Shown here: one piece after another, positions 27,496-37,293 of the stretch
How positions within the stretch are numbered: position 1 is the stretch's first letter
Layout of the letters: every line of letters starts with the position of its first letter
Assembly: GCA_963812505.1 (NCBI GenBank)
Contig: CAWEVM010000008.1
Location: forward strand, 1-64,000
Reading direction: 5' to 3'
Length of the DNA stretch: 64,000 bases
Source: JAMXLO01 sp963812505
Lineage (GTDB): Bacteria; Pseudomonadota; Alphaproteobacteria; Acetobacterales; Acetobacteraceae
Program-made: the position numbers and the translations under genes
The notes under the pieces: generated by a model
Told to the model about the DNA's origin: nothing
The model's input: the letters and a program-made list of their open reading frames with translations, nothing else
The model's database searches: none

Positions 27496-28818
27496 TTACG
27501 CGGCGATCATTTCGGCGCGCCGAAGGAAATTCTGGTTCACGGCGCTGCGCGGGCGGGCGCCGAGACGCTCATACGCCATTGCCAGCGCGACATCGCGCAG
27601 GCCGCCGCGCACCGCCGCCTCGGTCAAGGTCCAATCGACGATGTCGCGTTGCGCATTGCTGCCGCCAATGCGCCATAGATCGAATCGCGCCGGCTGCAGC
27701 AGAGCCACCGCCTGCTCATACGCACCGCGATGGAAGGCCATCAGGCCCTCGACCAGCGGTATGCCAACATCGCGGTAGCACGACGCGCCCTCGGCATCGC
27801 TCGCTGCAGTTTCACGCATCGCTGCCAGCCGCCGTTCGGCCTGCGCCTCCTGGCCGGACCGCAACTCGGCCATCGCCGCGTGCAGATCGACGAACATGAG
27901 GCACCTGCCGTCGGCGTGGCCCTCCCACTGCGCCAGCAGTTCGCGCCACCGCTTGGAGACGTCGCAACCAAGCGTGTCGAGCCGCCACAGCAGTGCCGAG
28001 GCATTGCACAGATTGAGCGCCAAAGGCCGCAGCGTGTGCAACAAGGGTCCGTCGTAGAGCGAAAGCGCGGCCTCGTATTGTCCCAGCTCCAGATGGAACA
28101 GCGACTTGTGCCACCAGATATGGACCTGGGTGATGTTCTCGGGCGCCGACCAGAACGGCTCGCGTGCGATCATCCAGCCGAGTCCGTCTTCCGGACGCCC
28201 GGTCATTTCCATCACATGCGCCACTGTGTGATGCGGCCAGAAGCTGTGCGGTTCCAGTTCGGCCGCCGCGCGCGACTCATCTTCGGCGCGGGAGTAATCG
28301 CCCGCCTCTTCCAGGCCAAAGCCATGGAACGCGAGTATCGTGCCATAGCCGGGCATATCCTTGGACCACAACGGCAACGCCCGTGCCGTCCGGTCCCGCA
28401 CCCAGCGGAAGCGGCCAAGATAGCCGTCGAGCAACGTCACCGCCTGATGCGCAATGAGGTCGAACGGATAGCGCATCAGATGCCGGTCCAGCACCGAAGC
28501 CGCCGCGCCCCGTGCGCCCGCCACAGCCTGCTGGAGTGCCGCGAAGTGCCCCTGTTCGCGTTCATTCATCTTCAGTCCTGCGGCATCCTGTACCGCAGCG
28601 CGGGCGCGGCCGAGCATGATCGGATCGTTGGCCAGCGCAAACAACCAGGCCTTCGCGAGATGCGCCATCGCGAAATCAGGCGACGCCTCACGCGCCGCGT
28701 CGAACAGGCCGGCTGAGTCGCCATAGCCAAGATTGAACGCACGCGCTGCCTGATCGTACAGCGTGACCGCCGCCGCCGTCGCACCGGATACGGCCTGCCC
28801 CTGGGCGTCCTTGATCAT
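27496..28818 (-). CDS. Tetratricopeptide-repeat protein
   Basis: The 440-residue, almost entirely helical protein has degenerate TPR units, e.g. SPDFAMAHLAKAWLFALAND, HGFGLEEAGDYSRAEDESRA and ELEPHSFWPHHTVAHVMEMT. This layout matches the StaR-like/TTC38-like group, which lacks known catalytic residues and is probably a scaffold. It lies between the aldo/keto reductase gene (upstream, 19 bases) and the tautomerase gene, all on the minus strand, so the three probably form an operon. No signal peptide. Confidence 0.75.
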   Translation of the reverse strand: MIKDAQGQAVSGATAAAVTLYDQAARAFNLGYGDSAGLFDAAREASPDFAMAHLAKAWLFALANDPIMLGRARAAVQDAAGLKMNEREQGHFAALQQAVAGARGAAASVLDRHLMRYPFDLIAHQAVTLLDGYLGRFRWVRDRTARALPLWSKDMPGYGTILAFHGFGLEEAGDYSRAEDESRAAAELEPHSFWPHHTVAHVMEMTGRPEDGLGWMIAREPFWSAPENITQVHIWWHKSLFHLELGQYEAALSLYDGPLLHTLRPLALNLCNASALLWRLDTLGCDVSKRWRELLAQWEGHADGRCLMFVDLHAAMAELRSGQEAQAERRLAAMRETAASDAEGASCYRDVGIPLVEGLMAFHRGAYEQAVALLQPARFDLWRIGGSNAQRDIVDWTLTEAAVRGGLRDVALAMAYERLGARPRSAVNQNFLRRAEMIAA

Positions 28819-28837
28819 CGTGGTCTCCCCTCTGTTT

Positions 28838-29845
28838 TCACGACGGCGTCGGCGCCTCGGGATGCAGCAACTGCCTGTCGCGCAATTCCGCCCATAGCGC
28901 GGACGGGATCTTCATCGCCAGCAGCTTCAGATTCTCCTCGAACTCCGCAGCCGCGCGCGGACCTGGGATGATCGCCGCCACCGCGGGATGCGCCAGCGGA
29001 AACTGCAGTGCCGCCGCCGGCAACGGCACCTTGTGCGCATCGCACACCGCGCGGATCGAATTCACCCGTGCCACGACGTCGGCAGGCGCCGCGGCGTAGT
29101 TCCACGTGTCGCGACCCGCCAGGATGCCGGAGTTCAACGGCCCACCGACCACGATCGACGTGCCGCGTGCGACGCACATCGGCAGCAGATCGTCGAGCGG
29201 CCCCTGTTCGAGCAGCGTGTAGCGTCCGGCGAGCAGGAATGCATCCCACTCGCCCCAGCCGAGAACGTCGATCAGTACCTCCTTCTCGTTGACGCCGAGA
29301 CCGAAGGCGCTGATCACGCCCGAGCGCTTCAACTCCTCCAGTGCGCGATAGCCGCTCTCACGCAGCACCTTCATGTGCGCGGCATTTGCCTCCGCGCCGT
29401 GCTGATAGACGCCGATGTCGTGCACGAACAGGATGTCGATCTTGGCGAGTCCCAGCCGCTGATAGCTGTCCTCCACCGAGCGCATGATGCCGTCATACGA
29501 ATAGTCGTATTTCACCTCGAATGGCAGCGGCGCCAGTCGCCCGTCAGTGGCACCCCCACCGCCGCTGCGTGGCCGCAACAGGCGTCCCACCTTGGTCGAC
29601 AGCACCCACTCGTCGCGCGGCTTGTCGCGCAGCGCATCGCCGGTAGCACGCTCCGCCGCGCCGACGCCATAGAACGGCGCGGTATCGACGTAGCGCACGC
29701 CGCCATTCCACGCGGCATCGACCAGCTTCACGCGTTCTTCGTTGGTCAACGCAATCCGGCTGCCGCCCATCGTCGCGGTGCCGAGACCGAGCGATGTCAC
29801 ATGCAGATCGGTACGCCCGACGCGCCGCTTTTCCAAGTTGGCCAT
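28838..29845 (-). CDS. Aldo/keto reductase
   Basis: The 335-residue TIM-barrel oxidoreductase uses NAD(P)H. The catalytic tetrad region is visible: aspartate and tyrosine in VRYVDTAPFYG, lysine in VLSTKVGRLL, histidine in ILFVHDIG. It is closest to the D-threo-aldose (fucose) 1-dehydrogenase-like branch. I use the ATG at 29845 because GGAGG stands just upstream; a start 15 codons earlier has none. First gene of the minus-strand set with the TPR protein and tautomerase. Confidence 0.87.
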   Translation of the reverse strand: MANLEKRRVGRTDLHVTSLGLGTATMGGSRIALTNEERVKLVDAAWNGGVRYVDTAPFYGVGAAERATGDALRDKPRDEWVLSTKVGRLLRPRSGGGGATDGRLAPLPFEVKYDYSYDGIMRSVEDSYQRLGLAKIDILFVHDIGVYQHGAEANAAHMKVLRESGYRALEELKRSGVISAFGLGVNEKEVLIDVLGWGEWDAFLLAGRYTLLEQGPLDDLLPMCVARGTSIVVGGPLNSGILAGRDTWNYAAAPADVVARVNSIRAVCDAHKVPLPAAALQFPLAHPAVAAIIPGPRAAAEFEENLKLLAMKIPSALWAELRDRQLLHPEAPTPS

Positions 29846-29987
29846 TGCTTGTTCCTCCGGCTGACCAGTGGGCGGACGATCATCGAGCAAGTCAAATCAC
29901 ACTCGGGACGGCATGGTCCAGTCCGCCACGCCCGCGCCCCACCACCACCATGGATTGCGCCCTGCCCAAAGTGCTAAGCTTCGCCGC

Positions 29988-30401
29988 ATGACCCTGCCGT
30001 TCACGCTACCGGACTGGCTTCCCTGGTGGGTTCCGATCGTGCTGCTGGTGCCGGCGCTGCTCTACGCGCTGGCGTTCCTGTTCATGCCGTTCAGCGTGAT
30101 CGGCATAAAGAGCAGGCTGGAGGTGATCGAGGCAAGACTGGACGAGATCCAGGGTGAGATCCGTCACCTGGCGTTGCGCCTGCCAGAGACCGGGCATGCC
30201 GCCGACTACGAAGAGATCTATGCACCGGAACCGACGGTGCCGCGCAGGCCGCAGCCGGAGATGACGCGGCCGCCAATCCCGCCCGCCTCGCACGAGCTTG
30301 AGGACAAGGAGCCACGCGAGTTGCCGCGCGTGACCCGACGTGACGACGATCGCAAACCCGCCGGGGGACGCACCGAACCAAGGGTGGATTGGCCGCGATA
30401 A
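29988..30401 (+). CDS. Small single-span membrane protein with coiled coil
   Basis: The 137-residue product of no family I can name has one membrane helix near residues 12-34 (WWVPIVLLVPALLYALAFLF), then a short amphipathic coiled coil (KSRLEVIEARLDEIQGEIRH), then a charged, proline-rich tail ending in VDWPR. The topology suggests a membrane-anchored cytoplasmic coiled coil. It precedes the nitrilase-family gene by ~115 bases. The ATG at 29988 is chosen because the hydrophobic segment begins right after it. Confidence 0.7.
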   Translation: MTLPFTLPDWLPWWVPIVLLVPALLYALAFLFMPFSVIGIKSRLEVIEARLDEIQGEIRHLALRLPETGHAADYEEIYAPEPTVPRRPQPEMTRPPIPPASHELEDKEPRELPRVTRRDDDRKPAGGRTEPRVDWPR

Positions 30402-30515
30402 GTCCCAACATGCCTCGGCCACGGGACGGGCGGTGTTGCGTCTGCCTCAGGGTTCGGTTCTTCTGACCGAAGTCCCGGGCCTGGACCCGGGGAACCAACT
30501 CATTGGAGCCCACGG

Positions 30516-31352
30516 ATGCGCATCAGCGTCGTCCAGATGAACCCAGGCGCCGACAAGGCGGAGAATATTGCCCAGGCACGTCGCCTGATCGGCGAAGCGG
30601 TGGAAGCCGATCGCCCCAATCTCGTCTCCCTCCCCGAGGTCTGGGACAGCCTCGGCGGCGACCGCACCGTGCGCAACGCCAACGCCGAACTGCTGCCGGC
30701 GAAAGGCTCCAACGAACCAGGCGGCCCCGCCTACGAATTCCTGCGCGAGACGGCGCGGGCCGCGCGCGTACACGTGCACGGCGGATCGATCATCGAAAAG
30801 GGGCCGGAGAAGCTGTTCAACACCACGGTGGTGTTCGATCCCGACGGCCAGGAGATCGCCCGCTATCGCAAGATGCACCTGTTCGACATCGTCGCCCCCG
30901 ACGGCACCGGCTATCGCGAAAGCAACACCTACGGCGCCGGCGACGAAGTGGTGACGTACGAGGCGGACGGTGTGAAGGTCGGCTGCGCCATCTGCTACGA
31001 CCTGCGCTTTCCCGACCTGTTCTGGAAGCTGCGCGAGCAGGGCGCCGAAGTGATCTTCCTGCCGTCCGCATTCACCCTCGCCACCGGCAAGGACCACTGG
31101 GAGGTGATGATCCGCTCGCGTGCGATCGAGACGCAGTGCTGGTTCGCCGCCCCCGCCACCTGGGGCAAGCATCTCGAGGGCAGGGGCGAGCCACGCTTCA
31201 CCTACGGCCATTCGATGATCGTCGATCCGTGGGGCCATGTGACTGCCAAGGTGTCCGACGGAACCGGCTGGGCCACCACGCGGGTCGACCACAAGGTCAC
31301 CGCCCGCGTGCGTCGTGACATGCCGGTGCTGGAACACCGGAAGCGCGTTTGA
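30516..31352 (+). CDS. Carbon-nitrogen hydrolase (nitrilase family)
   Basis: The 278-residue enzyme carries the Glu-Lys-Cys triad of the nitrilase superfamily: glutamate in LVSLPEVWDSL, lysine in IARYRKMHLFD, cysteine in KVGCAICYDLRFPDLF. The segment KLFNTTVVFDPDGQ is typical of the Nit2/omega-amidase-like branch, which hydrolyses 2-oxoglutaramate or deaminated glutathione. The true substrate is inferred only at family level. It overlaps nadK by four bases (TTGA), indicating coupled translation. Confidence 0.88.
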   Translation: MRISVVQMNPGADKAENIAQARRLIGEAVEADRPNLVSLPEVWDSLGGDRTVRNANAELLPAKGSNEPGGPAYEFLRETARAARVHVHGGSIIEKGPEKLFNTTVVFDPDGQEIARYRKMHLFDIVAPDGTGYRESNTYGAGDEVVTYEADGVKVGCAICYDLRFPDLFWKLREQGAEVIFLPSAFTLATGKDHWEVMIRSRAIETQCWFAAPATWGKHLEGRGEPRFTYGHSMIVDPWGHVTAKVSDGTGWATTRVDHKVTARVRRDMPVLEHRKRV

Positions 31353-32161
31353 ACGATCTCGACCCCGATCTGCAGGTTGTCCGCGCACGGGGCTTCGTTG
31401 CGGGCCGCATTGCGTTCTGCGCCTCCGCGACGGCGCTGGCGGCAGCAGCGCGCGAACGACTGGTTGCGGTCTACGGTGACTGTCCGCTGGAGCAGGCCGC
31501 GGTGGTCGTGGCCCTCGGCGGCGACGGATTCATGTTGGAGACGATCCACCGGGTGCTGACGCTGCGCATCCCGGTCTACGGCATGAACTGCGGCTCGGTC
31601 GGCTTTCTGATGAACACGTTCAGCGAGGACGATCTGCCAGGCCGCCTGGCGCGCGCGCAGGAGGCTGTGCTGTATCCGCTGCGCATGCACACGGTAAGCG
31701 CCGATGGCGACGAGGCGGAGGCGCTGGCATTCAACGAAGTATCGCTGCTGCGTCAGTTGCGCCAGACCTCCAAGATCCGTGTCACGGTGGATGGCCGCGT
31801 GCGGCTGGCGGAATTGATGTGCGACGGCATCCTGATCTCCACGCCGGCAGGATCGACGGCGTACAACCTGTCAGCGCACGGGACGATCGTGCCGCTGTCG
31901 GCGAACCTGTTGCCGCTCACGCCGATCTCGGCATTCCGCCCGCGGCGTTGGCGCGGCGCGCTTCTGCCGAGTACCGCCAAGGTGCTGTTCGAGGTGTTGG
32001 AAGCCGACAAGCGCCCCACCGCGGCGGTGGCCGACTTCACCGAGGTGCGCGACGTCTTATCGGTCGCCGTGAGCGAGCACCGCTCGATCAGCATTCCCCT
32101 GCTGTTCGATCCGGACCGCGTGCTGTCCGAGCGGATCATCGCCGAGCAGTTCACGGTGTGA
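31349..32161 (+). CDS. nadK: NAD kinase
   Basis: NAD kinase phosphorylates NAD to NADP. The diagnostic GGDG motif appears in VVVALGGDGFMLETIHR, followed by GMNCGSVGFLMN, LAFNEVSLLRQ and the NAD-binding DGILISTPAGSTAYNLSAHG, in a 270-residue protein of normal length. The start is a TTG overlapping the upstream stop codon; no ATG in frame keeps the full N-terminus. Its last ~105 bases overlap a convergent reading frame on the other strand. Confidence 0.93.
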   Translation: MNDLDPDLQVVRARGFVAGRIAFCASATALAAAARERLVAVYGDCPLEQAAVVVALGGDGFMLETIHRVLTLRIPVYGMNCGSVGFLMNTFSEDDLPGRLARAQEAVLYPLRMHTVSADGDEAEALAFNEVSLLRQLRQTSKIRVTVDGRVRLAELMCDGILISTPAGSTAYNLSAHGTIVPLSANLLPLTPISAFRPRRWRGALLPSTAKVLFEVLEADKRPTAAVADFTEVRDVLSVAVSEHRSISIPLLFDPDRVLSERIIAEQFTV

Positions 32162-32875
32162 CTGTGGGTCTCGCGGATGTCTCATAGTCTCTGATTCCGG
32201 GATTGTGCAGCCGGCTGGTGCGGTTGCCGGCAGTGGTTGGGTGAGCGCGCGGGTTCGCAGCAGTGCCGCGACGATTTCCGGCTCCGGCGGGCCGAAGTCG
32301 AGCCGGGCGGGGAGGCCGCCTGCTGCGCGGATGCGGGCGACGCGGTCGGGATATATGTTGGCGTAGAGGTCTGCCTCGGCGGCGATCCCGGCCTGGGTTG
32401 GGGTGAGCCTGGCTTCGTCGGGCGGCGGCTCTGCCGCGGCCGGCGCGGGCGGCACGACGACCGACTTGAACCAGTAGCCCGCCTTCTCCATGGCCGCCGG
32501 GTGCATCTCGGCCTCCAGCTTCTCGCGCCTGGCATGGATGCGCAGCAGCGCGCGCAACGCGGCGTCCGACTGGCGGGCCATCGATGCGGCCTGGGCGCGG
32601 CACTGGCGCACCTTGTCCGGGTCGCCGGCGCCGAGGGCGGCCGAGCGGAGGGCGTCGGCGGCGTGCGCGTCGGCCGCGACGGCGCGGACGGCGAGACGCG
32701 CCTCGAAGGCGTCGCAGGGGGTGAGGCAGGCGACGGCGTCCATCGCGCGCTGCTCGCGTTTCGCGCGGGTCTCCGGGTCTTCGTCGGGGAGTGGCGGGAG
32801 TTGGGTGCGGAGGTCGGCGAAGATTTCGCGGTAGTTGGCGCCGGAGGGGTTGGCGTCGGGGGTGTCGAGGTGCAT
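32057..32875 (-). CDS. Hypothetical protein, Ala/Pro/Arg-rich
   Basis: No family recognised. From the ATG at 32875 the frame gives 272 residues: an N-terminal ~140-residue helical part (NPSGANYREIFADLRTQLPP, EDPETRAKREQRAMDAVACL), then a proline-rich linker and a segment ARIRAAGGLPARLDFGPPEP. The helical part reads like a genuine protein with alternating charged and hydrophobic residues. The last ~35 codons run antisense into nadK and may be only a read-through extension. No signal peptide or membrane helix. Confidence 0.55.
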   Translation of the reverse strand: MHLDTPDANPSGANYREIFADLRTQLPPLPDEDPETRAKREQRAMDAVACLTPCDAFEARLAVRAVAADAHAADALRSAALGAGDPDKVRQCRAQAASMARQSDAALRALLRIHARREKLEAEMHPAAMEKAGYWFKSVVVPPAPAAAEPPPDEARLTPTQAGIAAEADLYANIYPDRVARIRAAGGLPARLDFGPPEPEIVAALLRTRALTQPLPATAPAGCTIPESETMRHPRDPQSHRELLGDDPLGQHAVRIEQQGNADRAVLAHGDR

Positions 32876-32999
32876 GGCGCTCGCCGGGTTCGGGTGGAAA
32901 TCCGGAGAGGTGGGGGTTAGGGAAGCTAAAGTCAAGCGTTAGGAGCTGGTTCGAGACGAGAGGCGCCAAAGGCGCTGTTCGGAAATCCGTTCGGAAGAC

Positions 33000-33422
33000 A
33001 CATGGTTCTGGATACGGTCGGCATGACCGTGGGAACCACGGTTGAAAGCCAGCTTTCAGTGACGGTCAGCGAGGGGGATTTCTGAACAGGTGCCAGTCGG
33101 CGTTGAGTTGCGGAAGCTGGTGGCGAAGACTCCTTTGACCATTCCAGGCCGCAGAACTTCTTCCTGATGCTTCCCGATCTCGGCAAGGAACCGAATGATC
33201 CGCCCAGCACTCGGGGGCGCACTGGCGATCAGCCTGCTAGGCAGTCAGATAGGTCGTGGGCAGCGGTGATCCTCGGATGTGCCGCTTGCTGAACTGCCCG
33301 AACAAGCCCAATTCACCACGAGATCGCGCTGCTGAGGTAATTTCGTCCATTCGCAGATACCGTCTCCTTCTGTTCAGATAGTGAATCACGAGCTAGTCAA
33401 GCAGCCCAATAAAGCCGGCAGC
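33000..33422. repeat. Left arm of 423-bp inverted repeat
   Basis: This segment is the reverse complement of 36674-37095. By eye I count 14 substitutions and one single-base indel, with 11 of the substitutions and the indel in the outer ~130 bases and only 3 in the inner ~290. The inner end contains the last nine codons and stop of the island membrane-protein gene. No transposase frame is visible in it. It marks the left boundary of a segment with clearly lower GC. Confidence 0.9.
33237..33350 (-). other. 37-codon open frame duplicated in both repeat arms (left copy)
   Basis: The frame starts MDEITSAARSRGELGLFGQF and ends LPTTYLTA. The same frame occurs at 36746-36859 with one amino-acid change (G to E). 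A GAAGGAGA lies about 12 bases upstream. It may be a small gene or the truncated start of a larger one; there is no recognised family. Confidence 0.3.
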
Positions 33423-36400
33423 CGTTACGGAAACCAAGACCAAACCAACTAAACGGTGTATATAGAAATAATTGCGGCCCGCCTGCCCGATGTTAGGATA
33501 GTTACCCCAGTAGGCATTGAAGCCCGGCGACGGTAGGAACCTATCGATGCTAAAGAAGATGCAATGATTTCCAATGTGCCTAGCCGACGCCAGGAACCTC
33601 ATTGCCTTGGCCCGGCCGAGTTTCCCAAAGAAACCAAAAATACGGCAGATAGTGAATGCGATACTACTACCAAGGGTGATGCCAACGAGCACTAAAGTCT
33701 CATGCTGCGAAAGCGGCACACGCAATGGCACCTCGATCGCTACCAAAAAGACGAGGCTCGTTCTGATTGCGAACATCAGTATCCGCAACAAGCTAAGCAA
33801 CAACCTTCGGCGCAGCGAATTATGGGGTTCCCTAACAGTCCACTCTGCCCCCGGAAGCGACTGAGATGGATATTCCCTATAATAGGCGGCCACCCATGCG
33901 CCACAGAGGATGAATACGCCTGCATATAAAAATGCCCATTCAGTCTGATATCCCCAGCCGATCGGCCATCCGAGAAGCCATTTCATTCGATCGACCAGAT
34001 TGGAACTTTCCCATTTTTGTCGGCTTATCCGCTCCACGGTGAGTTTGACCGACTTGCCGATGTCGCCGTTATCGCGCAGAAGTTGAGCGATTTGCGACAC
34101 TGGTCCTACATCCAATGGAGGGGGCGGCGAGGAAATGCCTCCGTCACTCATCCTATATAGCAGTCCACGAATGCGCGCCAATAGGGGCGGCAAATCCGGT
34201 AGATGAGGAAGTGCCGCTTCAATAAGTGTAGACGCGGGCAAACCCAAGAAACCGGGGTCCAATGGATCGTCGTTTGATACACGCGGCGGCCCAAAATACT
34301 GCTTGATCTGAGCACCATGCAGACTTATTGGCAGCAGCCCCAGTATTGGGGCAGGCGAACTGAGCTTGCCCTCAAATCGGCAATCCGATCGAAAGAAGCT
34401 AGCTGAATCCGCCTGTAACGATCCTAGCCGAATGCCGTCGAGTAGGAGTGCGGCGTCTTGACACCAACGTAGCGGCGCGTAACCAAGACCTAGCACCAGT
34501 TTACCATTTTCGATAAGGGAGTTGTTGAGATTGACAAGACCACTGATTCGTCCATAAAGAAAAAAGGTAGACTGTATCTGAGTATCATTCAATAAGATGT
34601 CACTCAGTAGGCCGCTAGCAATAACTGACCCGATTTGGCCCTCGGATATGATGATCGATCCATAGCACGAAGGAAACCTATTCTGCCACCAGGGCAGCGG
34701 ACGATCACGTTCGACAGGGCCGCCACCTTCAAGCAGAATGGCTTGATCAATCGCGCGGTCGCTGAGAAGACCTGCGCAAAAGCCACCGGCTTCGGAGTTC
34801 GCTCCAAGTCGTCCCGGGCTGGAGCCGTCGCGATAGCTAAACGGCGGAGCATCGGACGCTCAAATGCTGTGTAGCCTTCGATTTTATCTTGCAAGAATTT
34901 CACGTCGCGAGCCGTTAATTCGTCGAACGACACCATTGCGGACGCGGCCTCTATTAGCGCGCTAGGATCTTTCTGACTGGCGCTGGACGGCAGGTCTTGC
35001 CCGCCATCTGTTGTGCTGCGCGGTCGCAAGAAAGCGCTTGTGCTTATCTCAATGTCCTCCTTGATGATCATGCCAGAGCCAAGCAGACTGTATCCAGGCG
35101 AAGAGTACCAGATTTTGCTTCCAGCAATGACCAATGAGCGAGCTTCGAAGCCGTTCATATTAAAGAACGCCCCATCGCGCGTATTGGTCTCACTCGCTCC
35201 CGCAGTGGCTGTTGCAGAGGGCGGAGGGAGAGGATCCGCCAGATGGATCACGATGATGGCCCGCCCACCAATCTTATTCTGCGCCAGAGTCAACATAGCC
35301 CCTAACTGATACGAGCAGTCGCCACGGATTGTCAGGCGAAACCCAAGTCGGCAAAGGACCATAGATTCTTTCTATGGAATCTACAGGCAACCGCAGCGGC
35401 GGTGCTAGCAGAGATGACGCAAGTTCGTCTCCGGGGCCAATGCGTAGGTCACCTTCGATCTTATTACCGGTTATATGAAGTGCTCCGCGCCGATAGTGTC
35501 GGTCCGTCGGTTGGTCAGTCCCGATGCGCAACTGGAACAGGGATAGATCTTGCAGTTTGGAATCAATGATCGCTAGCGCCCCAAACTCCGATCGACTGAT
35601 CAAAGCTGGCCCTTGGAATGTATCACGGACTGCGTTGAAATCTCCAATGGAAGCGCTCAAGATTGCGAGTCGCGAAATGGATGTCTGGACAATCCAGATC
35701 TCACCCAAATTCGTCAGCAGAGGAGAAGTAGGTTCGATATCGTGCTTTGTGTCAGACCCAACAGAGGGTGTTTGGGAGGGCCGTCCAGCATCGCCTTTGA
35801 TGGTCAGCGATCCCAATTCGGCCCCCCGAAACGTCAGCATAAGAATTTGTGAATTCCGTATAGTGAATTCGTTTGTTTTGACGCTTATCTCTGAAGGAAA
35901 GAAAAAGGGATCGTTCGCTGTGCGTCTATTGGATGAACCAATACATTCAATGTACACGCCTGTAAGCTTATCGAAGCTATTCATCGCGCGCGTTATCGCG
36001 CCGATATCCTCGTGTCGGATCGTTAAATGAGGGCCGGCAGGACATATCTTGCTATCGGCTTCGATAGGCGGTGAGACGTTGCTTTGAGCTTCTGAGAATC
36101 TCATGCTCCCGAGGGTCATATATGATAAACCAACCCGTCCTACACGCTCGTTCGACAATGTGAAGTATGAAATAAGGAGTGATCACATCTTCCATGACCG
36201 GCGGGTCACTCGGTTGCGGCACCTGCCAGTTCATTCGTCGAACTGCTTCACTTGGGTCGAAATTGGAAGTCCCCAGAGTTGCCCGCGACCAAGAGCCGGC
36301 AGCAAGGCTGCAAATTGCCTGCCGCGTAAACGACGCGGAAGACGATCCAGTCTCCGCGAGGAACTCGCCGCTCTCGCGGGCGGCCAGTGTCTGCGCGGAT

Positions 36401-36498
36401 ATCTGGGGATGGGTCGCAGCGTTCGCTGACACTGCCGTGATACAGAGTAGTATGAGCGCAATGACACCTGCTCTGAGCACGGATTTTGCCAAAAGCAA
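33393..36498 (-). pseudogene. Large beta-helix-like membrane protein gene, broken by frameshifts
   Basis: Four minus-strand frames in series look like one gene of ~1000 codons. From 36498: a signal peptide (LRAGVIALILLCITAVSANA) and ~100 residues. After a shift near 36100-36150: a region of short repeated strands (LGEIWIVQTSISRLAILSAS, FGALAIIDSKLQDLSLFQL, RRGALHITGNKIEGDLRIG) resembling a parallel beta-helix. Another shift near 35300 continues the pattern to ~34720. A third shift leads into IIISEGQIGSVIASGLLSDI, which runs without a stop into the last frame and its C-terminal four membrane helices (FLYAGVFILCGAWVAAYY, LVLVGITLGSSIAFTICRIF, LVGLVLVSVTAAGFIGLLD). Base composition is unlike the neighbours: the line 34861-34920 has 25 G+C in 60. 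Family not recognised. It may be a decayed gene or an intact gene with sequence errors. Confidence 0.6.
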
Positions 36499-36673
36499 TA
36501 ACGTTTTCAGCAGCTTGTTGCATTCCCTGTCGATGGATGGATGCCCAGACGGCTCTGAGACGGCTCCTGCGCAGCGGAGGGAAGTCCAGCTTAGGAAGGG
36601 CCTTCATAATGCCAAACTCCTCGCAGGCTTGTCCGTGTCTTCGACCTGATCTCACATCGCGATAGGTCTGGAC

Positions 36674-37095
36674 GCTGCCGGCTTTATTGGGCTGCTTGAC
36701 TAGCTCGTGATTTACTATCTGAACAGAAGGAGACGGTATCTGCGGATGGACGAAATTACCTCAGCAGCGCGATCTCGTGGTGAATTGGGCTTGTTCGAGC
36801 AGTTCAGCAAGCGGCACATCCGAGGATCACCGCTGCCCACGACCTATCTGACTGCCTAGCAGGCTGATCGCCAGTGCGCCCCCGAGTGCTGGGCGGATCA
36901 TTCGGTTCCTTGCCGAGATCGGGAAGCATCAGGAAGAAGTTCTGCGGCCTGGAATGGTCAAAGGAGTTTCGCCACCAGCTTCCGCACCTCAATGCCGACT
37001 GGCACCTGTTCAGAAATCCCCCTCGCTGATCGCCATTGAAGGCTGGCTTTCGACCGTGCTTCCCACGGTCGCGCTGACCGTATCCAGAACCATGT
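36674..37095. repeat. Right arm of 422-bp inverted repeat
   Basis: Reverse complement of 33000-33422. It contains an orphan copy of the codons for AGFIGLLD and the stop that end the island gene, without the preceding coding sequence, so it looks like an inverted duplication of the gene's 3' flank. The outer part keeps an open frame ending in SEGDF in both arms despite several amino-acid changes, hinting that this part once encoded a protein end. Confidence 0.9.
36746..36859 (+). other. 37-codon open frame duplicated in both repeat arms (right copy)
   Basis: Right-arm copy of the small frame at 33237-33350, beginning MDEITSAARSRGELGLFEQF. It is preceded by GAAGGAGA at a rather long spacing. 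Whether it is translated is unknown. Confidence 0.3.
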
Positions 37096-37293
37096 GTTTT
37101 GCGAACACAGCTTGTTTTTGAACTCTGTCAGAGTGCCGCTCGGTCGCACGACGCGATCGTCTGGCCCGCGCCCGCGCTATCGCCGTGGCTTCGTCGAGGG
37201 AGCGGCAGCGCCTTGGTGCCTCCCGCCACGGCGCTGGCGAAGGAGGCACGTGAAGCATTCTCCTTCGATGACCCGCTTCGTCGCTTTGCTCCT

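Noticed and set aside
30402..30515. Possible tRNA or small RNA (GGTTCGGTTC near 30451)
   Set aside because: The flanking sequence does not fold into a cloverleaf; the dyads are short GC-rich pairs only.
32932..33222. 96-codon minus-strand frame at the left repeat arm
   Set aside because: It lies mostly within the inverted repeat, is Ser/Pro/Arg rich and is not preserved as a matching frame in the right arm.
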